A stretch of DNA of 64,000 nucleotides from positions 422,501 to 486,500 of the forward strand of contig CP126205.1 of NCBI GenBank assembly GCA_030272155.1, given 5' to 3'. Origin of the DNA: Tetradesmus obliquus. Lineage: Eukaryota > Chlorophyta > Chlorophyceae > Sphaeropleales > Scenedesmaceae. Under the pieces are notes generated by a model. It was not told the DNA's origin. It did no database searches and saw nothing but the letters and a program-made list of their open reading frames with translations. Position 1 is the first letter of the stretch. Each line of letters starts with the position of its first letter. This document shows positions 55,110 through 64,000 of the stretch, in pieces. A program made the translations under genes and the position numbers.

Positions 55110-55114
55110 TTACA
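55110..55114 (-). terminator. Candidate TGTAA polyadenylation signal for the cysteine protease
   Basis: TGTAA on the minus strand about 90 bases past the proposed stop at 55204. A second one lies at 55043-55047. Confidence 0.35.
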
Positions 55115-55203
55115 GCAGTGCCGCACGGTGAGCTACAGCAGCTGCATGTCCCGTGCCCCCGCCACTCATGCAGCAGTAACCACTGCATGCTGCAATCTGT
55201 TTA

Positions 55204-55278
55204 TCAACAGCTGCCACTCACGCAGTCCTTCCTGACCCACAGGTAGCCCTTGTTGCAGAAGCCAGTGCCCCAGCTGTG

Positions 55279-55344
<66 letters not shown>

Positions 55345-57885
55345 GATTGCGCACCCTTTCAGCCATGGTCTGTACCAAGCAACCACCAGCGGTGTTTCTA
55401 AGTCGTGCCGTAGCGCCAGAAACAAAGGTCAAGTACAATCACGCATCAGCCGCTCTACAAATATTGTCACACACTGCAGTGCCACGTTTGCTGTGTTGCG
55501 CTTGCATGCAGCCTCTTAGCCCAGCACACCTGTTCTTGATGATCCAGTAGTCCCAGGCCTTATCAAACATGCACTGCGTTACTTTACCTACGTAGTGTAT
55601 AACGCAGTCGGCTGTTGCGCACCTGTTCTTGATGATCCAGTAGTCCCAGTCTTTGTTCAACATGAACTGAATGGCTTACCTATAAGTGTAACACAGCCGG
55701 CCACTGCACACCTGTTCTTGATGATCCAGTAGTCCCAGGTCTCATTGAACACATGCTGTACTGATCACCCTACACATGTAACACAGTTGGTTGTTGCGCA
55801 CCTGTTCTTGATGATCCAGTAGTCCCAGGTCTCATTGAACACATGCTGTACTGATCACCCTACACATGTAACACAGTTGGTTGTTGCGCACCTGTTCTTG
55901 ATGATCCAGTAGTCCCAGGTCTCATTGAACACATGCTGTACTGATCACCCTACACATGTAACACAGTTGGTTGTTGCGCACCTGTTCTTGATGATCCAGT
56001 AGTTCCAGGTCTCGTTGAACACATGCTGTACTGATCACCCTACACATGTGACACAGTTGGTTGTTGCGCACCTGTTCTTGATGATCCAGTAGTCCCAGGT
56101 CTGGCCGTTGCTCATCTTCACGTCGTCCACCCAGCCCACCACAGCCACGCCGTGATTGAGCCCACTGTTGGCCTCGCCGCAGTTGCGCACCCAGCCGGCT
56201 GCCAGGCCCTGCCAGTTGCTGGCATCTACGCCAATCACTGCAGGAGATGACAACAACGCAGGTGGTTGATGTATCGTGCCCCAAAAAGGCAGGCAACAGT
56301 GTACGGCAGGTAAGCCACAAGGGCTTGGCACAATCTGCAGGTGCACTGCTTGTGGTGCCTGCTTGCTGCTTGGCATCCACGCTCCTTACTGCAGGCACAG
56401 GCGCATGATTGAAATGTGAGGGTGCTGGATGCATCCTGCAAGTGCACTGCTTGCTGTGGAAACACCAGCGACACACAACGAAGGAGAGGCGCATTTACAC
56501 TGTGTACACGCTTATACACGCCAAGGTCAGCCACATGACATGCAGCCCTTGCTACGCATGCATTGCGGCGCCACCTGTGATGCTGAAATTACGGCGCAGC
56601 AGCGGTGCTGCTCACCAGTGGGTGCCTTCATCACTGCGCGAGCTAGCGTGCCTGTCCCAGGCGGCACATACATGAAGGACTTGGCGCCTGCAGCACCACA
56701 CACAGCACACACAGGCAGGCAGTGTGTTTGTCAGCACAATGGCAAACCTTGTGCACTTTGTGCACACACCAGCACATGTCAGTGCTAACGCAGGAAAACA
56801 ACAGTAGCCCTCCATATCATCCAGATTGCCAGATCACATCTTGCATTACATACAGCAACCGCAGTGCTGCCTTTGACACGTCGCATGCAGGCGCCCGTGC
56901 ATTGCAACTCCAGGACTGTTGTGGCTGCGCATACATCTTGCAGTGCAGACAGCAGGCGGTGGTCGCACACACATACACACCTGTGTTATAACGCGGAAGG
57001 CTTGAGGAAGGCTTGCAGGGGTACACACCCGCATCATATGCCTTGTAAGGCAGTGCAGATTCAAAGGCGGCCCCCCTGCAGATGTATCTGTCCATCACGC
57101 TGTCAGGCCAGGAGCCCTTGCACTGGTCGCCCTTGGTGCCTGCAGGGTAGCAGCACAGGCAGTGTGTGATTACACTGCACGTGAGTAGCGATACCGCCCA
57201 GCATGGAGCAACATCCAGCAGCAGTAGAATACGCAGTCACACTGTGATGCTGCATGCATCGACGAAGCATTTTTGTCACGTCCTCCCGCAGCAGTCACTG
57301 ACTGCTGTTCCTCTTTCCATCACAGCCGTACATATATGCGACAAAGCCTTATGCAGTGTAACTGCGGGCTCACTCACAGTCCAGGAAGTCCTGCTCAGCC
57401 AGGTCTGTGTTCCAGCTGCGGTAGCCCAGGCCCCACCACTTGCGCACCCACACGTTCTCAATGGCGGCAGTGGCAGCCATGTTGGAGCAGCTGCCACACT
57501 GCAGCAGCAGCAGCAGCAGCAATGAGCGTGAGGCTGTTGGAGAGCTGTGGTGCACAGCACAGCTGGTAAACCAACTCTATAGGAGAGTCGCTGTATATGT
57601 GCTTTGTGATGCTCTTGCATGGCCTTCCATGCAGCACAACAGCACTAAAGTTTTGACTGTTAGCAGTGAAAGGCATACCACCCAAACGTCACAAAAGCGC
57701 TCTGCTTACTTACTTGCCCCTGGTTCCTGACTGGTGTGATGCTGCCTGCTGCCCTCCAGTCCCATGAGGAGGGTGGGCTGCTGCTGCTGCTGCTCCAGTC
57801 AACATACTTGCCACAGTCCAGGCTGCCACCCTCACCGGCACCACCCAGCAGCCTCCTGCCTGGGGGCCTGGTGATGGGGCGCCCT

Positions 57886-57943
<58 letters not shown>

Positions 57944-58247
57944 GAGCAGTAAGCGGAGTGCAGTAAGCGCAGTGATGCACACAGCATAGGCATCGTGGTG
58001 CTGCGCATGGCCTAAGCTTGCAGCAAGACAGGCTGAAGAACAGTAGTTGGGCGTGCGCAGGTGCAGCAGGAGGCTGGCGGGCCAGATGTGTAAGCAGAGT
58101 ACCACAGCAGGGCCTGCTTATCTCTATGCACATTGGTGACGCATGCTGCCTGGCAGCTGGCTGGATCCTCCAGTTTACCCCACTGCTAACTGACATCGCT
58201 GCACCAATCAGCCACACGGTGAGCAATGTGCCTGAGCTTGCAGCAGC

Positions 58248-58301
<54 letters not shown>

Positions 58302-58972
58302 GGCGCCTCACCCAAGCTGGGGTCCAGCAGCAGCGCCTTGAAAGCCTCCGGGGTCATGTGCGCAAAGCGTGTCACGCCATACGCCATTGTGTCGTCCTGA
58401 GCGCAAGCAAACATATGTCAAGCAGTGAAATGTAATGTAATGTAATGTATGAAAGAGCCGGAATCACAGTCAGCCAGGAAGACAGGCAGCAGGCTTGGAA
58501 GGAGGATGCGGTTCATGAGCTGCAGATGACTGACACAGCTAGGGATGCTGTGTTGATTGCGTTGTTCACTTGTTTCAACAGTGGTAGCTGCTTTGTTAGG
58601 GATTGCAACTGTAGCAGCTGCCAAAAGCACGTCACCAGGTATGTGCTGTGTTCAACTACAACGTTGCGCACAGCAGGCACATACAGCAGCCGTGCTCACC
58701 CCTTGCTTTGCTAGTTCATCATTCTTGCCCTTCCAGGTCCTCAGGTTGACTTGAAAGGTGGCGTACTTCTCCAAGTCAGAGTTACCAAAGTCGAGGCCGT
58801 ACATGGCCTTGTACGCAGCCCTGCAAGCAGGAGTCACAAAACAATTCAGTGCAGCCAACTGTTGTTGATCACGCAAAGACACACCAACTAGGCATGGAGC
58901 GTCTGCAGTAAAAAGCAGTGTAGCATTGGTCACAGCACCCGCGCCTGCAGCAGCAGCAGCAGCAGCAACAAT

Positions 58973-59003
<31 letters not shown>

Positions 59004-59029
59004 ATAGCAGTAGCAGCAGCAGCAGCAGC

Positions 59030-59078
<49 letters not shown>

Positions 59079-59081
59079 GCA

Positions 59082-59114
<33 letters not shown>

Positions 59115-59823
59115 GCCCTGCGGTGCTCACCATGCGCGAGTGGGGTTCCCAAAGGCCTCTTCCAGCTCCCTCCTCTTGGCCGCCACCTCTTCCATGGTCT
59201 GGTTCACCATTTTTACCTTATCATCATCGCTGTATGGAGCTGCAGGCAGAGGCAAGCGTGGGTGAACTGTGGGTGAACAACACATATGTTGTGGGTGAAG
59301 GACAACACAGCAGCAGCAGCAGCAGCAGCCAAGCATGTGGCATGCGCTGGTCCCTTAAAGCACGCTGAGTGTAACAGTCGCACAAGCATGTGCAGTGCGG
59401 CACTGCATCTTCAACAGGAAACCCCATGTATGCGCTGGTCCTGCAGTAAATCAAGTACAGGTGTGTCACCTGCACAGCCCGCCAGCTCTGCGACTCACTG
59501 TCAGCGAGTTTCTCGAAATCTGGCGGGCCGGCGTCTGGCGGGCCGGCGTCCACGCCTGGGCAGGTTGGGGCAGGGAAGGTGTCTGGTGCAGTGGTGGGGT
59601 TGCGAGGTGGCCTCCATGGAAGGGGGCTGCGTAGGATCAACATCTGGGGCGCAGCCGCTGCTGCTGCAGCGGCCTGGGGCCCAGCCTCGGGTTCAGGGGC
59701 AGCCACCGCAGCAGAGGAAGCAGCAGCATCAGGGGCAGTGTCCTGGGCAGTGGTGGGTGGTGCCAGGCACAGCAGAGCCAGGGCAGCAAGCGCCGCTGCC
59801 AGCAGCAGCCGGGTGTGGTTCAT
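55204..59823 (-). CDS. Papain-family (C1) cysteine protease precursor
   Basis: Exons on the minus strand are 59823-59499, 59239-59131, 58820-58700, 58396-58312, 57883-57714, 57498-57378, 57139-57029, 56687-56616, 56237-56072 and 55273-55204; phases close to 449 residues. A signal peptide (MNHTRLLLAAALAALALLCL, cut near TTAQ) and an Ala/Pro spacer lead into an I29-type inhibitor prodomain (VAAKRRELEEAFGNP, LEKYATFQVNLRTWKGKNDE, GVTRFAHMTPEAFKALLL). The mature enzyme begins near WDWRAAGSITPVRNQGQ (oxyanion Gln). It continues with CGSCSNMAATAAIENVW (catalytic Cys), LDCTKGDQCKGSWPDSVMD, LPYKAYDAG, LNHGVAVVGW (catalytic His) and YWIIKNSWGTGFCNKGY (catalytic Asn, split by the last intron). All catalytic residues are present. 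The residue after the catalytic Cys is Ser rather than the usual Trp. The product should be secreted or vacuolar. The C-terminus (VRKDCVSGSC) assumes no further intron; a gtgagt at 55221-55216 could be a donor to an extra exon. Confidence 0.92.
55281..55344 (-). repeat. CTG run just upstream of the last protease exon
   Basis: About 21 CTG units on the sense strand end eight bases before the exon start at 55273. They appear to take the place of a polypyrimidine tract. Confidence 0.9.
55529..56105 (-). repeat. Seven-copy, 90-bp array of the protease exon 9 end with donor
   Basis: The exon end coding TWDYWIIKN plus AG and a gtgcgc donor occurs at 56071 (true), 55981, 55891, 55801, 55711, 55622 and 55529. 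The three units at 55801-55981 are almost identical and the outer ones more diverged. Each unit has about 35 bases of exon and about 55 bases of intron with a shared GTAGGGTGATCAGTACAGCA stretch. All seven keep the donor dinucleotide. Confidence 0.95.
57884..57941 (-). repeat. CTG run forming the acceptor of protease exon 5
   Basis: About 19 CTG units on the sense strand end in CAG directly against the exon start at 57883. Confidence 0.9.
58237..58300 (-). repeat. CTG run in protease intron 4
   Basis: About 20 CTG units on the sense strand begin about a dozen bases after the gtgagg donor at 58311. Confidence 0.9.
58950..59116 (-). repeat. Long compound CTG array in protease intron 2
   Basis: About 165 bases of CTG units on the sense strand, interrupted by TTG, CTA and CCG triplets, start about 14 bases after the gtgagc donor at 59130. 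It is the longest triplet array in the window. Confidence 0.92.
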
Positions 59824-61308
59824 AGCAGGCCAAGTGGGTGCTGCTGGTGGTGTGTTGGCAGTTTCTGTTGGGTAGGTAGAGGCACAGGGGGGCAGTAGGG
59901 TTCAGAGTGAGCGCAAGTTCCTGAATGGCTTGGTTGCAAGAAAAGGAAGCATTGCGGAACAGACAGCAACAGCCCTGACGGGCGGTCACAGCTGCTGCAC
60001 ACTGCCTTGCAGGATCCTGTTTCTATTGGCTGCACGGCTTTTTAAAACGAATGCATGAACATAATGCTACATGCTGAATTGGATGACGGCAGTCATGCAC
60101 CTTCCAGTTGTGTCCGTGCATGCAAGTTCACAGTCCGACTAGGCTGGGTTAGATCTGCTCCCGGCAAACGCACCTGCTACCTTGGTATCGATGTTCAGCC
60201 GGTGTTAACGAAGGCCTGCAGTAGACAAACAACGTTTTAGAGTTGCTGGTGTGACTCGGACGCGCGTACAGAGGGCACTCAAAGTTGCTTTGCTCGCCAG
60301 TGTCGTGTCAGACGGGCATGTGCGCACTTTATCACGTAGTTTGCACGCTAATATCTATTAAATACGTTGATTTATACCAGTGCATGACCCAAGGAAGGTA
60401 CGAGGGCTGGTGAACAGGTAACCCATGCCACTGGTGCGGTGACACGACAACCACGCTCTTACCTGCTGGCTATGTGCTGCTGGGTCAGATTGTAATTGTT
60501 CTAATGATGCAAAAATTTATATAGACGACAGCATCGACCTTCCACCGTGGTCCCCGAGCAGGCTGCCTGTCGAACACTGCTCGCAGGTCAGGCGCAGGCC
60601 CGGAATAACATGACATAGGCGGCATCCGAGTCAATCAAAGCAACCTGCAAATGCGTTATAGCGCACATGACCGCCTTAATCGTGTTCTGGGTAACACGCA
60701 TGGGCAGGATCCTCGCAGACCTGCGTGATCGCACCCCCACGCAACTTGCTGTGAAAGCAGCAGAAATGACCGTCTTAAGTTCAAATGCGATTTGCTGATA
60801 CTTTTCGACTGCGTAGACAACGCAGCCACAACGTTACAAGTTGTACTGCCCACAACCCTACAGGCTGTTGTCACTTAGGCATAGCCACCAGAGCCGGAGT
60901 TGAGGTCCAGTCAGGTGCCGACACTGCTAGGCTGAGACGCCTGCAGCGTACAAGCACTAACTACGCCATTGCTCACCTGCAAGGTGGGCACAGTGCCAGC
61001 TGTTCCATGCCAGATGTAAAGGGTGTTGAGGCCGAGTCGTGCCTTCAAGCCAGCAGTTTTGTCCACGGCACAGAGCGTGCTGGTTGCTCATGTGCCCGCC
61101 ACCTCGCGTGCCAGCGCATTCCCTTACATCAGCTCTGCTCCCAGCAGTGTTTCTGCAGCTCAATGATTGCTGCTATTGCCCCATCTGTACTGTTGCTACG
61201 AAGCAATGATGGCTTCATCAATGCCGTTGCTACTGCCCCCGCAATGCTGTTGCCGCTGCGGCCCCATCAGTGCTGCTACTGCCACAGCAATGCTGCTGCT
61301 GCTTCTGC

Positions 61309-61353
<45 letters not shown>

Positions 61354-61922
61354 ATCATCCTCGCTGCTGCTGCCGCAGCAGCAGCGCAGCTGTTGCCCGG
61401 ATAGATGTGCTTGTCGGTGCTGCTGCAATTGTCTCGGTAGTGCTGCTGCTGCTGCCCGGCAGTGCAGCTGCGCCTCCTCAGTGCTGCTGCTGCTGCTGCG
61501 CCAGCAGGGTTGCAGCTGCCCATCATTGGTGCCCATGATGCTGCTGCTGTTGTCCTGCTGCTCCTGTTGTTGCTGCTCAAGCGCCTCCGACCAGTTGCTG
61601 CTGTGGACACGGGGTATTCCCTTCATCTTTGGCTGCCATAACAGCGCCGCTGAGCCCACATGCGTCAGGCTGCCATTGCCGCCATGCGCTGCTGCTGCTG
61701 CTGCTGCTGCTGCTGCAGCCTCGTCGAATGGGGCTGCTGCTGCCTCATCAGTGCTGCTGCTCCCAGGCAGCTACTGCTGTGGGCACAGAGTATCTCCTTT
61801 CACGCCCGACTGCCACAGCAGCGCTGCTGAGCCCACATGCGCAGGCTGCCGAGGCCGCCATGCGCTGCTGTTGCTCCTGCTGCTGCTGCTGCTGCTTCAT
61901 CAGTGCTGCTGCTCCCAGGCAG
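59824..61922. other. Spacer between protease promoter and alginate-lyase-like 3' end
   Basis: The left part should hold the protease promoter and 5' leader. From about 61.1 kb it is the CAG/CTG-rich 3' flank of the next gene. A TGTAA on the minus strand at 61124-61128 could end that transcript. A long open frame on the plus strand here is only CTG runs read as Leu, Cys and Ala. Confidence 0.45.
61300..61353. repeat. TGC/CTG microsatellite
   Basis: About 17 triplets with one TTC-type interruption, in the 3' flank of the alginate-lyase-like gene. Confidence 0.88.
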
Positions 61923-61990
61923 CTACTGCCGTGGGCACAGAGTATCTCCCTGCACGCCCGGCTGCCACAGCAGCGCTGCTGAGCCGGCGT
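61605..61990 (-). repeat. Two extra copies of the alginate-lyase-like C-terminal region
   Basis: The terminal coding part (true copy about 61995-61923, coding LTHAGSAALLWQPGVQGD) recurs downstream at about 61860-61785 and 61665-61605. Copies retain GGCAGCCTG(A)C...TGTGGGCTCAGC and the GGGAGATACTCTGTGCCC stretch, increasingly diverged with distance. CTG runs separate the copies. Confidence 0.88.
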
Positions 61991-64000
61991 GTGTCAGGCT
62001 GCCCAGGCCCCAGTGGAACACGTAGTACTCCACAGGGTTGGCCGCCAGCAGCGCTGCTGTCTCAGGCATGGCCATGCCCAGCCGCCCTGCGCATGTCACA
62101 GAAGTTGCACACAAGGCGGTATGCACAGGTGGCTATGAGAGATTATTGCAGTGCTACATATGCTGTCTCAGGCATGGCCATGCCCAGCCGCCCTGCGCAT
62201 GTCACAGCAGTTGCAGGGCAGTTGCAGTTGATGCGGTGTGCACAGATGCCCATGGCATGTGAATGTATCAGGCATGGCCATGCCCAGCCTCCCTGGCGTT
62301 GTGCTGTAAGAGCAGTGACAGGCAAGGAAGTAAGCTCAAATCACCAACAGCCACAAGATGCAGGAAGGGAGCTGCAGCTGGACAGTGCGCATCAGGCACT
62401 GCTGCTGCAACACATGTTGCCTTGGGCCTGCTTTCATACATTGTTTGCAGTCAATACTGCTAGCTGCGTACGCACCTGCGTAGTGGTTGAAGCCCATTTC
62501 GAAGCCAGTGGGCAGGTACTTAGAGCCCAGCACATACTTGAAGCTGTCGGTGAGGTTGGACACCCACGCACCTGCAGCAGCACCGCCAGCAGCAGGAGAC
62601 AGGCCTGGCACATACTGCGTGAAATGTTTGATGCAGTGCATGGCAGCAAGTGCAGCAGGCAGGCTGCTGTCTTTCTTTCTGCATTGCACTGAAGTGCGGC
62701 AACAGCAACCATGGCAATGCGATTCGGGTGACGCTGCCGACCATCAGCATACAGCTGGTCCTGGCACTGATGCTGCTGCATCTACTTCCTGCAAAACAGC
62801 GACACAATTGTGCCTCTGACACACACGCTCCCACCTGTTGTGGTGTTGAAGGCCATCTACAGCTGGCTTGGCCACATGCAGCCTAGGCTGCGGGTGATGC
62901 ATCTTGCTGGCGCTGTTCAACATGCAGCATGCTGCCGCTGCTGCTGCTGCAAGCCCCCCACCCCCACCCCACCCCCTTTACAAAAAGTCCTGTGCATTCT
63001 TATGCCTGCGCCTCAAGCTGGCATGCGGGCCCACCTGTTGTGGCGTTGACGGCCAACCACAGCTGGCTGCCCAGGTTGATGCGCCACACGCAGCCCTCAG
63101 GCGGTGGCGGCATGGAATCAAACAGCCGGAAGTTGGGCGGCAGCAGCGACTCATCCGCACCTGCAGGAAACACATTCAAAGCAACCCAGTGGACGACAGG
63201 ATAGTGCCACGCGAGTCAACTGATGCATGGCTACACTGGTATCTGCATAATATATGGTTGCTTATTGGGTCAAAGCTGCTGTCGCAGTGCAGTAACACAA
63301 TCAATGCAGGCAGTCCCTACCTGCATTGACGATGCGTGAATGCACCTCCAGCGCCGCAGCCAGCACGTGCCCGCTGCTGCTGTACAGGTCATCGTCCTGC
63401 TGCCACGCCATCTCTGCGGTCTGCAGCAAGCTTCCCAGACCTGCATGCACACACAGACAGGCAGTTCGATGAGGGTACCACTGGTGAGCGCAACACCACC
63501 AGTGAGATGCCGCCAACATGCAGCCGCTTGACCTGACGCTTACACTATACAGCAGCATTATGGGAGCTGCACCTTCTCAAACTGCAAGCCGCTGTGTGGA
63601 GATATGCGCTGTGGGTGAATGTGCATAGCTGTGGTGACTGTGCTGTTTTGGACCAGCAAGCACAGCCACTCCTACGCATAGCACTGCCACTGCAGCGCCT
63701 GCGCACCAAACAGGGTGTGGTAGATGTCCCTCAGCGTCTCCGTGCTCTCCCCTATCAGCCTGTTGGCGGCCCACCTGCCGCGGCCCCACTTGAGGTAGCC
63801 AGCCACTGTGGTGTGGAACAGCTGCACCGCCCTGTCGTAGCGCGCCCTGTCATCTGTCAGGATGCCAAACGCCATCCAGCACTCTGCAATGCTGGCATGC
63901 CTGCGAGAAAGCACCAGCGTTTGATATTCGTGGTCATCTAACAGTCCATGCCCATCTCTGGTGCGCCTCCAAGGCACATGACGCCGCATTCCAATTGCTA
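61923..64000 (-). CDS. Alginate-lyase-fold (PF05426-type) protein, 3' part, runs off the window
   Basis: Visible exons on the minus strand are 63900-63707, 63440-63321, 63160-63035, 62571-62476 and 62086-61923; the N-terminal exons lie beyond position 64000. Phases agree (1 at each internal junction) up to the stop at 61923-61925. Hallmarks in order are RHASIAECWMAFGILTDDRA, FHTTVAGYLKWGRGRW, GESTETLRDIYHTLFG, LLQTAEMAWQQDDDLYSSSG, LEVHSRIVNA, LPTGFEMGFNHYAG, RLGMAMPETAALLA and VEYYVFHWGLGSLTHAG. This order (ETxRDxxH, AExxWxQxxDLY, GxExxxNHYA, MPET, YYVFHWGLGxLTHA) is that of bacterial and fungal alginate-lyase-domain proteins. These act on uronic-acid polymers outside the cell. In a green alga the substrate is unknown; cell-wall or environmental polysaccharide is a guess. 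Three exon edges have extra copies nearby. Confidence 0.86.
62062..62300 (-). repeat. Two decoy copies of the alginate-lyase-like last exon start
   Basis: The acceptor and exon start coding RLGMAMPET (true start at 62086) recur upstream in the transcript at about 62206-62167 and 62293-62269. The nearer copy matches about 40 bases, including CTGTGACATGCGCAG. Confidence 0.9.
62833..62885 (-). repeat. Decoy copy of the alginate-lyase-like exon ending at 63035
   Basis: The exon end (coding VNATT then G and a gtggg donor) is repeated downstream in the intron as a diverged copy ending CAACACCACAACAGGTGGG at 62832. The match to the true exon end covers about 50 bases. Confidence 0.8.

Larger units (their letters stand above)
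52381..55203. other. Gene-free region between convergent glycerol kinase and protease genes
   Basis: The plus strand is GT-rich to about 53.08 kb and CA-rich afterwards, as expected for two long 3' flanks meeting. No exon with recognisable similarity was found on either strand. Confidence 0.45.

Noticed and set aside
60785-62692. Open frame of 635 codons on the plus strand
   Set aside because: Made of CTG runs read as Leu, Cys and Ala, and it overlaps the antisense of well-supported alginate-lyase-like exons.

Overview
This window looks like nuclear DNA of a green alga, probably a chlorophyte of the Chlorophyceae type. The evidence is intron-dense genes with GT-AG introns, very heavy CAG/CTG/GCA trinucleotide runs inside and outside exons, proteins padded with Ala, Gln and Ser tracts, a plastid-type Clp accessory protein, and a central-pair flagellar gene (CFAP46). 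The species cannot be fixed from the sequence alone. I see no rRNA, tRNA, CRISPR array, bacterial operon, virus-like element or intact transposon.

Layout. (1) 1,084-4,951 (+): a three-exon gene for a Q/A/S-rich protein of unknown function. (2) 4,952-10,954: about 6 kb with no supportable gene. (3) 10,955-12,639 (-): a double Clp-N domain protein (ClpT-like), head-to-head with (4) 13,054-15,829 (+): a DUF3228 family protein in five exons. (5) 16,696-35,421 (-): CFAP46, a giant many-exon gene for a C1d central-pair protein. (6) 36,585-40,948 (-): an acidic, Ala/Pro-rich protein of unknown function, with a one-base frame break. It is divergent from (7) 41,539-42,963 (+): an SfsA homologue. (8) 43,528-46,468 (-): an ICME-like alpha/beta hydrolase, divergent from (9) 47,027-52,136 (+): a ten-exon glycerol kinase. 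(10) 55,204-59,823 (-): a secreted papain-family (C1) cysteine protease. (11) 61,923-64,000 (-): the 3' part of an alginate-lyase-fold protein that runs off the right edge. Exon phases were followed by hand and close exactly for genes 1, 3, 4, 6 (after discounting one base), 7, 8, 9, 10 and 11.

The most unusual feature is not a gene. At about fifteen exon edges in five genes (DUF3228, CFAP46, glycerol kinase, cysteine protease, alginate lyase) the piece of exon next to a splice site or stop codon is repeated one to six times in the adjoining intron or 3' flank. The splice site or stop codon usually comes with it. The copies always lie on the non-coding side of the boundary: upstream for acceptor edges, downstream for donor and stop edges. 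Several keep the reading frame. This looks like tandem duplication across exon boundaries, a proposed route to intron gain and alternative exons. A second habit is that long CTG runs ending in CAG sit directly against acceptors, apparently serving as the polypyrimidine tract. A third is that introns and flanks are GT-rich on the transcribed gene's sense strand, so composition predicts the direction of transcription and where convergent transcripts meet.

The genes share no single pathway. They cover plastid proteolysis, ciliary structure, glycerol entry into metabolism, and extracellular or vacuolar hydrolysis.
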